Part shown: positions 1 through 8,623 of the stretch, piece by piece
Numbering within the stretch: the stretch's first letter is position 1
Layout: every line of letters begins with the position of its first letter
Assembly (NCBI RefSeq): GCF_013205025.1
Contig: NZ_JABMLE010000002.1
Span: 124,001 to 188,000, forward strand
Direction of reading: 5' to 3'
Origin: Rathayibacter sp. VKM Ac-2857
GTDB taxonomy: Bacteria; Actinomycetota; Actinomycetes; Actinomycetales; Microbacteriaceae
Length of the DNA stretch: 64,000 nt
Position numbers and translations under genes: made by a program
The notes under the pieces: generated by a model
Told to the model about the DNA's origin: nothing
Database searches by the model: none
What the model saw: the letters and a program-made list of their open reading frames with translations, nothing else

Positions 1-137
1 GCCGCGTTGCGCGGCCGGTTGCTGTCGAGCAGCAGCACGCTGCGGCGCGCGCGGACGAGGTTCAGCCCCGCCGAGAGCCCCGCGGGGCCGGCGCCGATGA
101 TGACGACGTCGTAGTGGCCGCCCTGCACCTCCGCCAC
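1..137 (-). CDS. FAD-dependent oxidoreductase, thioredoxin reductase-like (N-terminal fragment)
   Basis: Only the first 45 or so residues are inside the window; the gene continues past the left edge. A GTG start lies three bases after the gltX stop. The fragment reads as a Rossmann dinucleotide-binding fold: a hydrophobic strand, then GAGPAGLS, then an acidic residue closing the second strand (LLLDS) and RPRN. This is the FAD-binding beginning seen in thioredoxin-reductase-like NAD(P)/FAD oxidoreductases. The RPRN segment after the second strand favours that subgroup. The substrate cannot be told. Close spacing suggests co-transcription with gltX. Confidence 0.75.
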   Translation of the reverse strand, partial: MAEVQGGHYDVVIIGAGPAGLSAGLNLVRARRSVLLLDSNRPRNA

Positions 138-139
138 GA

Positions 140-1681
140 TCAGCTCCGAGAGTCGGCGAGTCGGGCGAGGCGGGCGATCGACTCGGACTTGCCGAGGATC
201 TCCATCGACTCGAACAGCGGCGGCGAGACGCGGCGGCCCGAGATCGCGGTGCGCAGCGGCCCGTAGGCGATGCGGGGCTTCAGTCCCAGGTTCTCGATCA
301 GCGCGCCGGCGAGCGCCTCCTGGATCGAGGCGGTCAGCCACTCCCCCTCGGGCACGAGCTCGAGGGCGCCGATCGACGCGGCGAGGACCTCGCCGGCGTT
401 CGCGGGCAGGCCCTTGAGCGCGTCCTCGTCGTAGGAGAGGGCGTCGGCGGTGGTGAAGAGGAAGCCGAGCATGCCGGGCGCCTCGCCGAGCAGGCCGATG
501 CGCTCCTGGACGAGCGGGGCGGCGGCGTCGAGGACGGCGCGCTGGTCGGCGGTCGGCGCGGTCTCGAGGACGCCGGCGGCGATCAGGTAGGGGATCGTCC
601 GCTCGGTGAAGTCGTCGACCGCGAGCAGGCGGATGTGGTCGCCGTTGATCGACTCGGCCTTCTTGAGGTCGAAGCGCGCCGGGTTCGGGTTCACGTCGGC
701 GACGTCGAAGGCGGCGATCATCTCGTCGATCGAGAAGACGTCGCGGTCGTGGGTGAGCGACCAGCCGAGCAGGGCCAGGTAGTTGACCAGGCCCTCGGGG
801 ACGAAGCCGCGGTCGCGGTGGTGGAAGAGGTTGGCGGAGGGGTCGCGCTTGGAGAGTTTCTTGTTGCCCTCGCCCATCACGTACGGGAGGTGGCCGAAGC
901 GCGGGACGAAGGTCGTCAGTCCGATGTCGATCAGCGCGTGGTACAGCGCGATCTGGCGCGCGGTGGAGGGCAGGATGTCCTCGCCGCGGAGGACATGGGT
1001 GATCTGCATCAGCGCGTCGTCGACCGGGTTCACCAGCGTGTAGAGCGGCTGGCCGTTGGGCCGGACGACGACGAAGTCGCTGAAGGAGCCGGCCGGGAAG
1101 GTGATCTCGCCGCGGACGAGGTCGTCGAAGGAGAGGTCGGCGTCCGGGACGCGCAGGCGGAGCGCGGGGCTCCGGCCCTCGGCGCGGAAGGCGGCGCGCT
1201 GCTCCTCGGTGAGGTCGCGGTCGAAGTTGTCGTAGCCGTGCTGCTTGGCGCGGCCGGCCGCCTCGTTGCGGGCGTCGATCTCCTCGGCGTTCGAGTAGCT
1301 CTCGTAGAGGTGGCCCGAGGCGAGCAGGCGCTGGATGACGTCGGTGTAGACGTCGCTGCGCTCGGACTGGCGGTACGGGCCGTGCGGGCCGCCGACGCCC
1401 ACGCCCTCGTCCCAGTCGAGCTTCAGCCAGCGGAGCGCGTCGATGAGCTGCTCGTAGCTCTCCTCGCTGTCGCGGGCCGCGTCGGTGTCCTCGATCCGGA
1501 AGACGAAGGTGCCTCCGGTGTGCCGCGCGTAGGCCCAGTTGAACAGGGCGGTGCGGATGAGGCCGACGTGCGGCGTCCCGGTCGGGGACGGGCAGAAGCG
1601 GACGCGGACGTCCCTCCCGGTCGCGGTCGTGAACGGGTGCGCGTCGTGGGCGCGATCGGAGGGCGGGGTGAGCTCAGACAT
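140..1681 (-). CDS. gltX: Glutamyl-tRNA synthetase
   Basis: Class I aminoacyl-tRNA synthetase that charges tRNA-Glu in the cytosol. At 513 residues it has the normal length. The HIGH signature appears as HVGL at residues 38-41 inside [13 protein letters not shown], and the KMSKS loop as KLSKR near residue 275. The N-terminal half is the Rossmann catalytic domain, and the C-terminal third is the anticodon-binding helical part. The ATG start is followed by about 20 variable residues before the conserved core, usual in Actinobacteria. The downstream flavoprotein begins within a few bases of the stop. Confidence 0.97.
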   Translation of the reverse strand: MSELTPPSDRAHDAHPFTTATGRDVRVRFCPSPTGTPHVGLIRTALFNWAYARHTGGTFVFRIEDTDAARDSEESYEQLIDALRWLKLDWDEGVGVGGPHGPYRQSERSDVYTDVIQRLLASGHLYESYSNAEEIDARNEAAGRAKQHGYDNFDRDLTEEQRAAFRAEGRSPALRLRVPDADLSFDDLVRGEITFPAGSFSDFVVVRPNGQPLYTLVNPVDDALMQITHVLRGEDILPSTARQIALYHALIDIGLTTFVPRFGHLPYVMGEGNKKLSKRDPSANLFHHRDRGFVPEGLVNYLALLGWSLTHDRDVFSIDEMIAAFDVADVNPNPARFDLKKAESINGDHIRLLAVDDFTERTIPYLIAAGVLETAPTADQRAVLDAAAPLVQERIGLLGEAPGMLGFLFTTADALSYDEDALKGLPANAGEVLAASIGALELVPEGEWLTASIQEALAGALIENLGLKPRIAYGPLRTAISGRRVSPPLFESMEILGKSESIARLARLADSRS

Positions 1682-1945
1682 ACCCGGCGATTCTAGCGGC
1701 GGGGCGAGGATCGGCGCCCGGACTGGACAGGGGGCCGACTCGGGCGTCGGTCCGGCTCGCGGGACCGATCCGGCTCGCGGGCGGCAGGAGCTCTTAGCGC
1801 GAAGCAGTGCTCCGAGTCAACGGACTTCTCGAACGGGAGGAGCAGTGGTGGCCTGTGCTCACTGCTTCTCCCCGGGGCCGCTCGACGACGAGCGTGTCGC
1901 ACCCTGCCGCCCCGGACGCGTCAGCATGCCCGGAAAGGGGTCCCG

Positions 1946-2860
1946 ATGAGCACGGTCGTTCTCGACACCGCATTCTCAGCGCCCGCCCCTGAGATCGACT
2001 CACCGCGCGAGCCCACCTCGCCGCGCGAGGAGAAGGACGCCCGCACGCTCTCGCTCTTCCAGGCGGCGGCGACCGCTGACGACGCCGAAGGGGCGCGGAT
2101 CCGCGAGCGGATCGTCCTCGACCACCTCGGGCTCGCCGAGGCGATGGCGAACCGGGTGTCCCGCGGCGGCGGCGATCGGGCGGACCTGCGGCAGGTCGCC
2201 TACGTCGGGCTGGTCAAGGCCGCCCGCCGCTTCACGCCGGAGCGCGGCGACAGCTTCGCCGCCTTCGCGGTGCCCACGATCACCGGCGAGCTCAAGCGCC
2301 ACCTGCGGGACCTCGGCTGGATGATCCGCCCGCCCCGCGGCGTGCAGGAGCTGCACCGCCGCTCGGCGGTCGTCGCCGACGAGCTCGCGCAGGAGCTCGG
2401 CCGCCACCCCAGCGACCGCGAGATCGCGCGCCGGCTCGGGGTCGAGCCGTCCGAGGTCGCCGACGCGCGCTCGGCCGGGCACCCGCTCTCGCTGGACGAG
2501 ACGGTCGGCGAGACCGGCGTCCGGCTGGGCGAGACGCTCGGCGGCGAGGACGAGGACCTCGCGGCGATCGACCGTCGGCATGGACTGGCCCAGGCGCTCG
2601 CCGAGCTCGAGAACGGCCAGCGCGAGCTGCTCCGGATGCGCTTCGTCGAGGAGATGACGCAGCAGCAGATCGCCGACGCGCTCGGCACCACGCAGATGCA
2701 GGTCTCGCGGCTGCAGCGCCGGATCCTGGCGCAGCTCGCCGACCGCCTCGGCGCCCCCTCGCGCAGTCATCAGCCCCGCGGTCATCAGTCCAGCGCGGCC
2801 AGGAACCGGGTCGCGACCGTCACGCCCGTTCACCCTGCTGCGCGGCTGCGGACCGCCTGA
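1946..2860 (+). CDS. RNA polymerase sigma factor, SigB/SigF stress-response type
   Basis: Group 3 sigma-70 factor of 304 residues. Region 2 lies around residues 55-120 (helices with LRQVAYVGLVKAARRF and FAAFAVPTITGELKRHLRD), which is diagnostic of the SigB/SigF/SigG family. Region 3 follows (HPSDREIARRLGV), and region 4 with its HTH is near residues 220-265 (EEMTQQQIADALGTTQMQVSR). A GGAAAGGGG ribosome site precedes the ATG. No anti-sigma (RsbW-type) gene is adjacent, so control must be encoded elsewhere. The tail overlaps the convergent GT9 gene by 41 bp. Three candidate GNNT-N14-16-GGGTAC promoters, the type recognised by this family, lie in this window. Confidence 0.9.
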   Translation: MSTVVLDTAFSAPAPEIDSPREPTSPREEKDARTLSLFQAAATADDAEGARIRERIVLDHLGLAEAMANRVSRGGGDRADLRQVAYVGLVKAARRFTPERGDSFAAFAVPTITGELKRHLRDLGWMIRPPRGVQELHRRSAVVADELAQELGRHPSDREIARRLGVEPSEVADARSAGHPLSLDETVGETGVRLGETLGGEDEDLAAIDRRHGLAQALAELENGQRELLRMRFVEEMTQQQIADALGTTQMQVSRLQRRILAQLADRLGAPSRSHQPRGHQSSAARNRVATVTPVHPAARLRTA

Positions 2861-3842
2861 GGTGCGCGTCGGCGCGCGAGGGCATGGTGGCGAGCGCATC
2901 GAGGACGTGCTCGGTCTGCACCGCGAGCAGTGCCGGGTCGGGCTCGGACGAGAAGACGTCGCCGCGGCGGAGCGACGCGTCGGTCAGCACGATGTGCGGT
3001 CCGCTGACCGGCGGGCCCCAGGCCTCGGGCGGCGCCGGTCCGAAGATCACCACGGACGGGATGCCGTACGCGGAGGCGAGGTGCGCGGCTCCGGTGTCGA
3101 CCGTGACGAGCACCTCGGCCGCGGCGACGACCGCGGCGAACTCCGACAGGTCGATCGCCCCGGCGAGCACCTCGCCGGTGCCGGCCCGCTCGGCGACGCG
3201 ACGGGCACGGTCGGCCTCGTTCGCGCCTCCGGTGTAGACGACGCGGTGGCCCTCGGCGGCCAGCGACCGAGCGACGGCGGCGAAGCGCTCCTCCGGCCAC
3301 TCGCGCGAGCCGTAGAAGGCGCCGATGTGCACGATCGCGGCGCCGTCGACGGGCGGGGGCACGGCCGGGACGGCGATGCCGACGTCCTCGGGGTCGGCGT
3401 CGAGGCCGATCGAGTTGACCAGCCGGGCCCAGCGGGCGCGCTCCAGCTCGCCGTCGAGCCAGAGCGGGCGGGGGTCGTCGTGGCTCGCGTCGGGGTCGAG
3501 AGCGGGCACGCGGAACTCGAGGCGGCGCTCCGGCTCGAGCGCGATCAGTGCGTCGCGCGACTCCGGGCCGTTGCCGTGCAGGTTGACGGCCAGCTCGATG
3601 CGGCCGGGCACGACCGGCAGCGGATCGTCCAGCCCGCGCAGGGTCGGTACCAGGGCGTCGAGTCCGTCGATCAGGTCGACGATCGGCTCGAGCCAGGGCG
3701 TGGTCGCGAGGATCAGCCGGTGCTCGGGGAACCCGCGGCGCAGGGCCTTGAGGGCGGGGACGGCCACGAGGATGTCGCCGAGCTTGAGGGCTCGCAGCGC
3801 GAGGATCTCCGGGGTTCCGTCCGGGGCGGTGAGAGCGCGCAC
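2820..3842 (-). CDS. Glycosyltransferase family 9 (heptosyltransferase-like)
   Basis: GT-B fold transferase of 340 residues resembling ADP-heptose:LPS heptosyltransferases. The N-terminal domain opens with ILALRALKLGDILVAVPAL, the acceptor-domain start of GT9. The C-terminal nucleotide-sugar domain has VHIGAF, PEERFAAVARSLAAEGHRVVYTGG, and the signature VDTGAAHLASAYGIPSVVIFGP. The GTG start has a strong AGGAAGGAGG site upstream. It lies divergently from the heptose operon, and a SigB-type promoter candidate sits 26 bases before the start. Its 3' end overlaps the sigma-factor gene on the other strand. Donor sugar is inferred to be ADP-heptose from family and neighbours. Confidence 0.88.
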   Translation of the reverse strand: MRALTAPDGTPEILALRALKLGDILVAVPALKALRRGFPEHRLILATTPWLEPIVDLIDGLDALVPTLRGLDDPLPVVPGRIELAVNLHGNGPESRDALIALEPERRLEFRVPALDPDASHDDPRPLWLDGELERARWARLVNSIGLDADPEDVGIAVPAVPPPVDGAAIVHIGAFYGSREWPEERFAAVARSLAAEGHRVVYTGGANEADRARRVAERAGTGEVLAGAIDLSEFAAVVAAAEVLVTVDTGAAHLASAYGIPSVVIFGPAPPEAWGPPVSGPHIVLTDASLRRGDVFSSEPDPALLAVQTEHVLDALATMPSRADAHLRRSAAAQQGERA

Positions 3843-3868
3843 GGCGCCTCCTTCCTGTCGGAGGTCCC

Positions 3869-3893
3869 GTACCCCGCTCCGGCGACCTCAGAC
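3869..3893 (-). promoter_or_regulatory. Candidate SigB/SigF-type promoter for the leftward GT9 gene
   Basis: Reading the minus strand, GTCT (3893-3890), a 15-base spacer and GGGTAC (3874-3869) match the actinobacterial stress-sigma consensus GNNT-N14-16-GGGTAC/T. The predicted start of transcription would lie about 20 bases before the GTG codon, leaving room for the ribosome site. Prediction from pattern only. Confidence 0.55.
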
Positions 3894-3972
3894 GCGCGGA
3901 TGTCCGGCGCGCGGGGCCGCCGAGGCCGCGGCGGCCCCGACGCGCCCGAGCGGACGACTTCTCCTCCCCCGC

Positions 3973-3998
3973 GTTTGGAACCCGGACGAGGGGGGTAC
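3973..3998 (+). promoter_or_regulatory. Candidate SigB/SigF-type promoter for the heptose operon
   Basis: GTTT (3973-3976), a 16-base spacer and GGGTAC (3993-3998) fit the stress-sigma consensus well. The -10 element ends only nine bases before the GTG start of the GmhB-like gene. Transcription would therefore begin almost at the start codon, giving a leaderless or nearly leaderless mRNA. The gene for a sigma factor of the matching family lies about 1.1 kb away. Confidence 0.65.
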
Positions 3999-4007
3999 GA
4001 GGGAGAA

Positions 4008-4610
4008 GTGAACGACTCGATCCAGCCGGGCTCCGCGCACCGCACCGCGGAGGACGCCCCCGTCCCGCGCGCCCCGCGCCTGCGCGGCATCCTCTTCGAC
4101 CGCGACGCGACGCTCGTGGTCGACGTGCCCTACAACGGCGATCCGGCGCTGGTCGAGCCGATGCCCACCGCGCTGGACGCGGTCGAGCGGGCCCGCGAGG
4201 CGGGGCTCGCCCTCGGCGTCGTGACGAACCAGTCGGGCATCGCCCGCGGCATCATCGACCGCGCGCAGGCCGACGCGGTGAACCGCCGGGTGGACGAGCT
4301 GTTCGGTGGCTTCGACGCGTGGATGCTCTGCCCGCACGGCCCCGAGGACGGGTGCGCCTGCCGCAAGCCCGCGCCGGGCATGGTGCTGGATGCCGCGCAG
4401 ACCCTCGGGCTGCCCGCCGACTCCCTCGCGGTGATCGGCGACATCGGCGCCGATGTCGGCGCGGCGGCGGCAGCCGGGGCGCGCGGCGTGCTCGTGCCGA
4501 CCCCGATCACCCGGGCCGAGGAGGTGGCCGCCGCACCACTGCGCGCGGCGACGCTCCTCGAGGCCGTCGAGCTGCTGCTGGCGATGCAGCCGGACGAGGA
4601 CGCCGAATGA
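4008..4610 (+). CDS. gmhB: D-glycero-D-manno-heptose-1,7-bisphosphate 7-phosphatase-like HAD phosphatase
   Basis: HAD-IIIA phosphatase of 200 residues, first gene of the heptose operon. Motif I is FDRDATLV, with a Thr-containing variant of the usual DxDGTL. Motif II/III appear as VVTNQSGIARG and GDIGADVGAA. The zinc-binding loop CPHGPEDGCACRKP (Cys-x-His ... Cys-x-Cys) is the hallmark of GmhB. It is expected to remove the 7-phosphate from heptose-1,7-bisphosphate between the kinase and nucleotidyltransferase steps of HldE. Its stop overlaps the next start by ATGA. The GTG start was chosen because the promoter ends just upstream; alternatives would be internal. HisB-type histidinol-phosphatase is a less likely alternative. 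Confidence 0.85.
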   Translation: MNDSIQPGSAHRTAEDAPVPRAPRLRGILFDRDATLVVDVPYNGDPALVEPMPTALDAVERAREAGLALGVVTNQSGIARGIIDRAQADAVNRRVDELFGGFDAWMLCPHGPEDGCACRKPAPGMVLDAAQTLGLPADSLAVIGDIGADVGAAAAAGARGVLVPTPITRAEEVAAAPLRAATLLEAVELLLAMQPDEDAE

Positions 4611-5677
4611 CCCGCCGCGTGCTGGTGGCCCGGCTCGACAGCGCCGGTGACGTGCTGCTCTGCGGACCGGCCGTCCGCGCGATCGGGGCCGACGCCGAGG
4701 TGCTGCTGCTCGCCGGCCCGCAGGGGGCGCCCGCCGCGGCGCTGCTGCCAGGGCCGGTGGCCGTGCGCACCTGGTCCTGCCCGTGGATCGGCGACGCCTC
4801 GCGGCCGGTCGACGCCGCGCTCGTCGCGGAGCTGCGCGCCATCGTCGAGGAGTTCGCCCCGGACGAGGCCGTGATCCTCACCTCCTTCCACCAGTCGCCG
4901 CTGCCGCTGGCGCTGCTGCTGCGCCTGTCCGGCGTGGCGCGGATCTCCGGCGCGTCCGTCGACTTCGCCGGCGCCCTGCTCGACGTCCGGCTGGTGCCCG
5001 GCGAGACGCTCGAGGAGGACCAGCCCGAGCCGGAGCGCGCCCTCGCCATCGCGGCGGCCGCGGGCTTCGCGCTGCCCGAGGGTGACGACGGGCTGCTGCG
5101 GGTGCACCGGGGAGGCAGCCTCCCCGCTGCGCTCGCGGGCGTCGGACCGTACGTGGTCGTGCATCCCGGTGCAGCGGTTCCCGCGCGGGCCTGGCCCGCC
5201 GAGAACGCGGCGCGCGCGGTCGAGCTGCTCGCCGACTCCGGAGTCGCGGTCGCCGTCACCGGCGGCCCCGGCGAGCGCGCGCTCACCGCGCAGGTCGCGG
5301 GCAGCCGCGGCATCGACCTCGGCGGCGCGACGGACTTCGCCGGCGCGGCCGAGGTGCTCGCCCGCGCCGAGGTCGTCATCAGCGGCAACACCGGCCCGGC
5401 ACATCTCGCGGCGGCCGTCGGCACGCCGGTGGTCAGCCTGTTCGCGCCCGTCGTCCCGGCGATCCGCTGGGCGCCGTACGGCGTGCCGGTCGAGCTGCTC
5501 GGCGATCAGCACGCGGCCTGCGCCGGGTCGCGCGCCCGCGTCTGCCCCGTGCCCGGCCACCCCTGCCTCGCGGGGGTGAGCGCCGAGGAGGCGGTCGCCG
5601 CCGCTCACCGGCTCCGCGCGCTCCCGCGCCGCGACTCCATGACATCCACCACGACACCCTCGGAGGCGCTCGCATGA
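4607..5677 (+). CDS. Glycosyltransferase family 9 (heptosyltransferase-like)
   Basis: Second GT9 protein, 356 residues, starting at an ATG within the ATGA overlap with gmhB. It begins [24 protein letters not shown], the typical GT9 start. The C-terminal domain has [23 protein letters not shown] and [23 protein letters not shown]. Lying inside an operon with gmhA, gmhB and hldE, it is the best candidate to use ADP-heptose as donor. The acceptor is unknown; without LPS it could be a cell-wall glycopolymer or lipid-linked glycan. It ends in a second ATGA overlap. Confidence 0.88.
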   Translation: MTRRVLVARLDSAGDVLLCGPAVRAIGADAEVLLLAGPQGAPAAALLPGPVAVRTWSCPWIGDASRPVDAALVAELRAIVEEFAPDEAVILTSFHQSPLPLALLLRLSGVARISGASVDFAGALLDVRLVPGETLEEDQPEPERALAIAAAAGFALPEGDDGLLRVHRGGSLPAALAGVGPYVVVHPGAAVPARAWPAENAARAVELLADSGVAVAVTGGPGERALTAQVAGSRGIDLGGATDFAGAAEVLARAEVVISGNTGPAHLAAAVGTPVVSLFAPVVPAIRWAPYGVPVELLGDQHAACAGSRARVCPVPGHPCLAGVSAEEAVAAAHRLRALPRRDSMTSTTTPSEALA

Positions 5678-6681
5678 GGATCCTGCTCTGGCACGTGCAC
5701 GGCGGCTGGGCGGACGCGTTCGTCCGCGGCGACCACGAGTACCTGCTGCCCACCACTCCCGCCCGCGACGGCTGGGGGCTCGGCACCGGCGGCCGCGACT
5801 GGCCGAACACGACCGAGATCGCCCCGGAGGAGCTGCGCGACGCCGACGTCGACGTCGTCCTCCTCCAGCGTCCCGACGAGCTCGCCGAGGCGGAGCGCCT
5901 GCTCGGCCGGCGGCTCGGCCGCGAGATCCCCGCGGTCTACGTCGAGCACAACACTCCCCGCGGCGACGTGCCCGACAACCGCCACCCGCTGGCGGATCGC
6001 GACGACCTCCTCCTCGTGCACGTCACGCACTTCAACGCGCTGATGTGGGACACCGGATCGACGCGAACCACGGTGATCGAGCACGGGATCAACGACCCCG
6101 GCCCGCTCTACACCGGCGAGCTGGCGCGCTTCGGCGTCGTCATCAACGAGCCGGTCCGCCGGCAGCGGGTGACCGGCACCGATCTGCTGCCGCGCTTCGC
6201 CGCGGTGGCGCCGCTCGACGTGTTCGGGATGAAGACCGAGGGCCTCGTCGGGACGCCCGGCCTGCCCGCCGACCGGCTGGACGTGCTCGGCGACGTGAAG
6301 ACCGGCGCGATGCACGCCGAGCTCGCCCGGCGCCGCGTCTACCTGCACCCGTTCCGCTGGACCTCGCTCGGCCTCGCGCTGCTCGAGGCGATGCACCTGG
6401 GGATGCCGGTCGTCGCGCTGGAGACCACCGAGGCCGGCCGCGCCGTGCCGCCCGAGGCCGGGGCGATCTCGAACGACCTCGACGCGCTGGCATCAGCCGC
6501 CCGTGCGCTGATGGAGGACCCGGAGCGGGCCGCGCTCGCCGGTGCGGTCGCCCGCGAGGCGGCACTCGCGCGCTACAGCCTCGGCCGCTTCCACCGCGAC
6601 TGGGACGAGCTGCTCGGCGACCTCGCCGCCGCCCCGCGCACCCTCTCCACCGCCGGCACTCCGGAAGGGAGCACCCGATGA
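5674..6681 (+). CDS. Glycosyltransferase, GT4/GT1-like
   Basis: Protein of 335 residues starting [16 protein letters not shown]. The N-terminal part has [13 protein letters not shown] and the C-terminal part has [31 protein letters not shown]. The latter is the ExxxxG donor-binding region of GT-B retaining transferases (GT4 clan). Sugar specificity cannot be read from sequence. It sits between a GT9 and a GT4 gene with four-base overlaps on both sides, so it is translated as part of the heptose operon. Confidence 0.8.
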   Translation: MRILLWHVHGGWADAFVRGDHEYLLPTTPARDGWGLGTGGRDWPNTTEIAPEELRDADVDVVLLQRPDELAEAERLLGRRLGREIPAVYVEHNTPRGDVPDNRHPLADRDDLLLVHVTHFNALMWDTGSTRTTVIEHGINDPGPLYTGELARFGVVINEPVRRQRVTGTDLLPRFAAVAPLDVFGMKTEGLVGTPGLPADRLDVLGDVKTGAMHAELARRRVYLHPFRWTSLGLALLEAMHLGMPVVALETTEAGRAVPPEAGAISNDLDALASAARALMEDPERAALAGAVAREAALARYSLGRFHRDWDELLGDLAAAPRTLSTAGTPEGSTR

Positions 6682-7994
6682 GCACCAGCCGTCCCCTCTC
6701 GATCGCGATGGTCTCCGAGCACGCCAGCCCGCTGGCCGTGCTCGGCGGCGTCGACGCCGGCGGGCAGAACGTGCACGTCGCGGCGCTCGCCGACGCGCTC
6801 GCCCGCCGTGGCCACCGCGTCACCGTCTACACCCGGCGCGACGACCCGTCGCTCCCCCGCCGGGTGCCCTTCACCTCCGGCGTCGAGGTCGTGCACATCG
6901 ATGCGGGCCCGGCCGCGAAGGTCTCGAAGGACGAGCTGCTGCCGTTCATGGGCGACTTCGCGGTCGACCTCGCGAGCGACTGGCTCGACTCCCGCCCCGA
7001 CCTGGTGCACAGCCACTTCTGGATGTCCGGGGTCGCCGCGCTCGACGCCTCCGAGCGGGTCGAGCGGGCCACCGGGCGCCGCGTGCCCGTCTTCCACACC
7101 TTCCACGCGCTCGGCGTGGTCAAGCGCCGCCAGCAGGGCGCGCTCGACACCAGCCCCGAGGAGCGCGCCTGGCTCGAGCCCGGCGTCGGCCAGCGGGCGG
7201 ACGGCGTCGTCGCCACCTGCTCCGACGAGGCCTTCGAGCTGAAGGGCCTGGGCGTGCCGACCTCGAGCATCTCGGTGGTGCCCTGCGGTGTCGACCTCGA
7301 GCGCTTCACGCCCGACGGGCCGGTCGCCGAGCGCGGCGCGCGCGTCCGGCTGATGAGCATCGGCCGCCTGGTGCCCCGCAAGGGCATGGGCCACGCGATC
7401 GAGGCGCTCGCCCGCCTGGTCGGCGACGGCTGCGACGCCGAGCTGGTGATCGTCGGCGGCTCCGGATCGGGCGACGCGCTCGCCGCCGACCCGGAGTACC
7501 AGCGCCTGCACGGCGTCGCCGAGGGTCTCGGAGTGGCGGATCGCGTGGTCTTCGCCGGCCAGCTCTCGCAGACCGAGATGCCGGCGATGCTCCGCTCGGC
7601 CGACACCGTGATCTGCGCGCCCTGGTACGAGCCGTTCGGCATCACCCCGCTCGAGGCGATGGCCTGCGGCGTCCCGGTGGTCGCCTCCTCGGTCGGCGGG
7701 CTGATCGACACGGTCGTCGAGGACGTCACCGGCGTGCACGTGCCGCCGCGCGACCCCGCCGCCCTCGCCGAGGCCCTCGCCGCGCTGATCGCCGACCCCG
7801 AGCGCGCGCGCGCCTACGGAGCCGCCGGCCGCGCCCGCGTCGAGTCCCGCTACTCCTGGGACCGCGTCGCCGCGGACACCGAGCGCGCCTACCTGACCAC
7901 CCTCGCCGGACTCGGCGACGGCGGTGCCGCCATGAGCGGCACCGCTCGCACCTCCCTCTCCTCCACCCCCCGGAAGGCGGCCCCGCGCAGATGA
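6678..7994 (+). CDS. Glycosyltransferase family 4 (MshA/sucrose-phosphate-synthase-like)
   Basis: GT-B retaining transferase of 438 residues. The N-terminal domain has [20 protein letters not shown], the glycine-rich loop of the MshA/sucrose synthase group, and HSHFWMSGV. The C-terminal domain has [20 protein letters not shown] and the EX7E segment [21 protein letters not shown]. The start is the ATG in an ATGA overlap; a longer in-frame ORF upstream is an artefact of high GC. Placement in the operon suggests it extends the heptose-containing glycan, not that it acts in mycothiol synthesis. MshA-like activity cannot be excluded. Confidence 0.85.
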   Translation: MSTSRPLSIAMVSEHASPLAVLGGVDAGGQNVHVAALADALARRGHRVTVYTRRDDPSLPRRVPFTSGVEVVHIDAGPAAKVSKDELLPFMGDFAVDLASDWLDSRPDLVHSHFWMSGVAALDASERVERATGRRVPVFHTFHALGVVKRRQQGALDTSPEERAWLEPGVGQRADGVVATCSDEAFELKGLGVPTSSISVVPCGVDLERFTPDGPVAERGARVRLMSIGRLVPRKGMGHAIEALARLVGDGCDAELVIVGGSGSGDALAADPEYQRLHGVAEGLGVADRVVFAGQLSQTEMPAMLRSADTVICAPWYEPFGITPLEAMACGVPVVASSVGGLIDTVVEDVTGVHVPPRDPAALAEALAALIADPERARAYGAAGRARVESRYSWDRVAADTERAYLTTLAGLGDGGAAMSGTARTSLSSTPRKAAPRR

Positions 7995-8623
7995 GCATCG
8001 ACACCGTTCTGGACACCCCGACCGACGCCACGACCGACGCCGCCCGGCGCCTCGTCGACGACCACATCGCCCGCTCGCTCGACGTCGTCGCGCAGCTGGA
8101 GCGGCACTCCGACCGGATCGTCGCCTGGGGCGCCGAGCTGGCCGACCGCCTGCACACCGGCGCGCGGCTGCTCGCGGCCGGCAACGGCGGCTCGGCCGCG
8201 GAGGCGCAGCACCTCACGGCGGAGCTGGTCGGCCGCTTCGACGGCGACCGCATCCCCTTCTCCGCGATCTCGCTGCACTCCGAGACCTCGAGCCTCACCG
8301 CGATCGGCAACGACTACGGCTTCGACCACGTCTTCGCCCGCCAGGTCACGGCGCACGCCCGCAGCGGCGACGTCGTCGTGCTGCTCTCGACCAGCGGCCG
8401 CAGCGCCAACCTGCTGCACGCGGCCGAGGCTGCGCGCGCGGCCGGTGCCCGCTCCTGGGCGCTCACCGGCGACGGGCCCAACCCGCTGACCGAGGCCTGC
8501 GACGAGTCGATCGCCCTCGAGGGCCACGGCTCGAACGTGCAGGAGGCGCAGCTCGTGCTGGTGCACGCGCTCTGCCGGGCCTTCGAGCACCGGATCCGCG
8601 TGCGGACGGGGGCGGCGGCGTGA
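7991..8623 (+). CDS. gmhA: Phosphoheptose isomerase (SIS domain)
   Basis: SIS-fold isomerase of 210 residues that converts sedoheptulose 7-phosphate to D-glycero-D-manno-heptose 7-phosphate, the first committed heptose step. The substrate loop [11 protein letters not shown] begins near residue 63 and includes the zinc-ligand His. STSGRS binds phosphate, and the late motif [12 protein letters not shown] carries the second active-site His. The length matches family GmhA. It overlaps the upstream GT4 gene by ATGA and hldE by GTGA. Sedoheptulose 7-phosphate would come from the pentose-phosphate pathway. Confidence 0.92.
   Translation: MSIDTVLDTPTDATTDAARRLVDDHIARSLDVVAQLERHSDRIVAWGAELADRLHTGARLLAAGNGGSAAEAQHLTAELVGRFDGDRIPFSAISLHSETSSLTAIGNDYGFDHVFARQVTAHARSGDVVVLLSTSGRSANLLHAAEAARAAGARSWALTGDGPNPLTEACDESIALEGHGSNVQEAQLVLVHALCRAFEHRIRVRTGAAA

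Noticed and set aside
635-1696. Long open frame (353 codons) on the plus strand opposite gltX
   Set aside because: Antisense shadow of a certain gene in very GC-rich DNA; composition (Val/Glu/Arg/Ala-rich, no motif) is that of a reverse frame and no ribosome site is seen.
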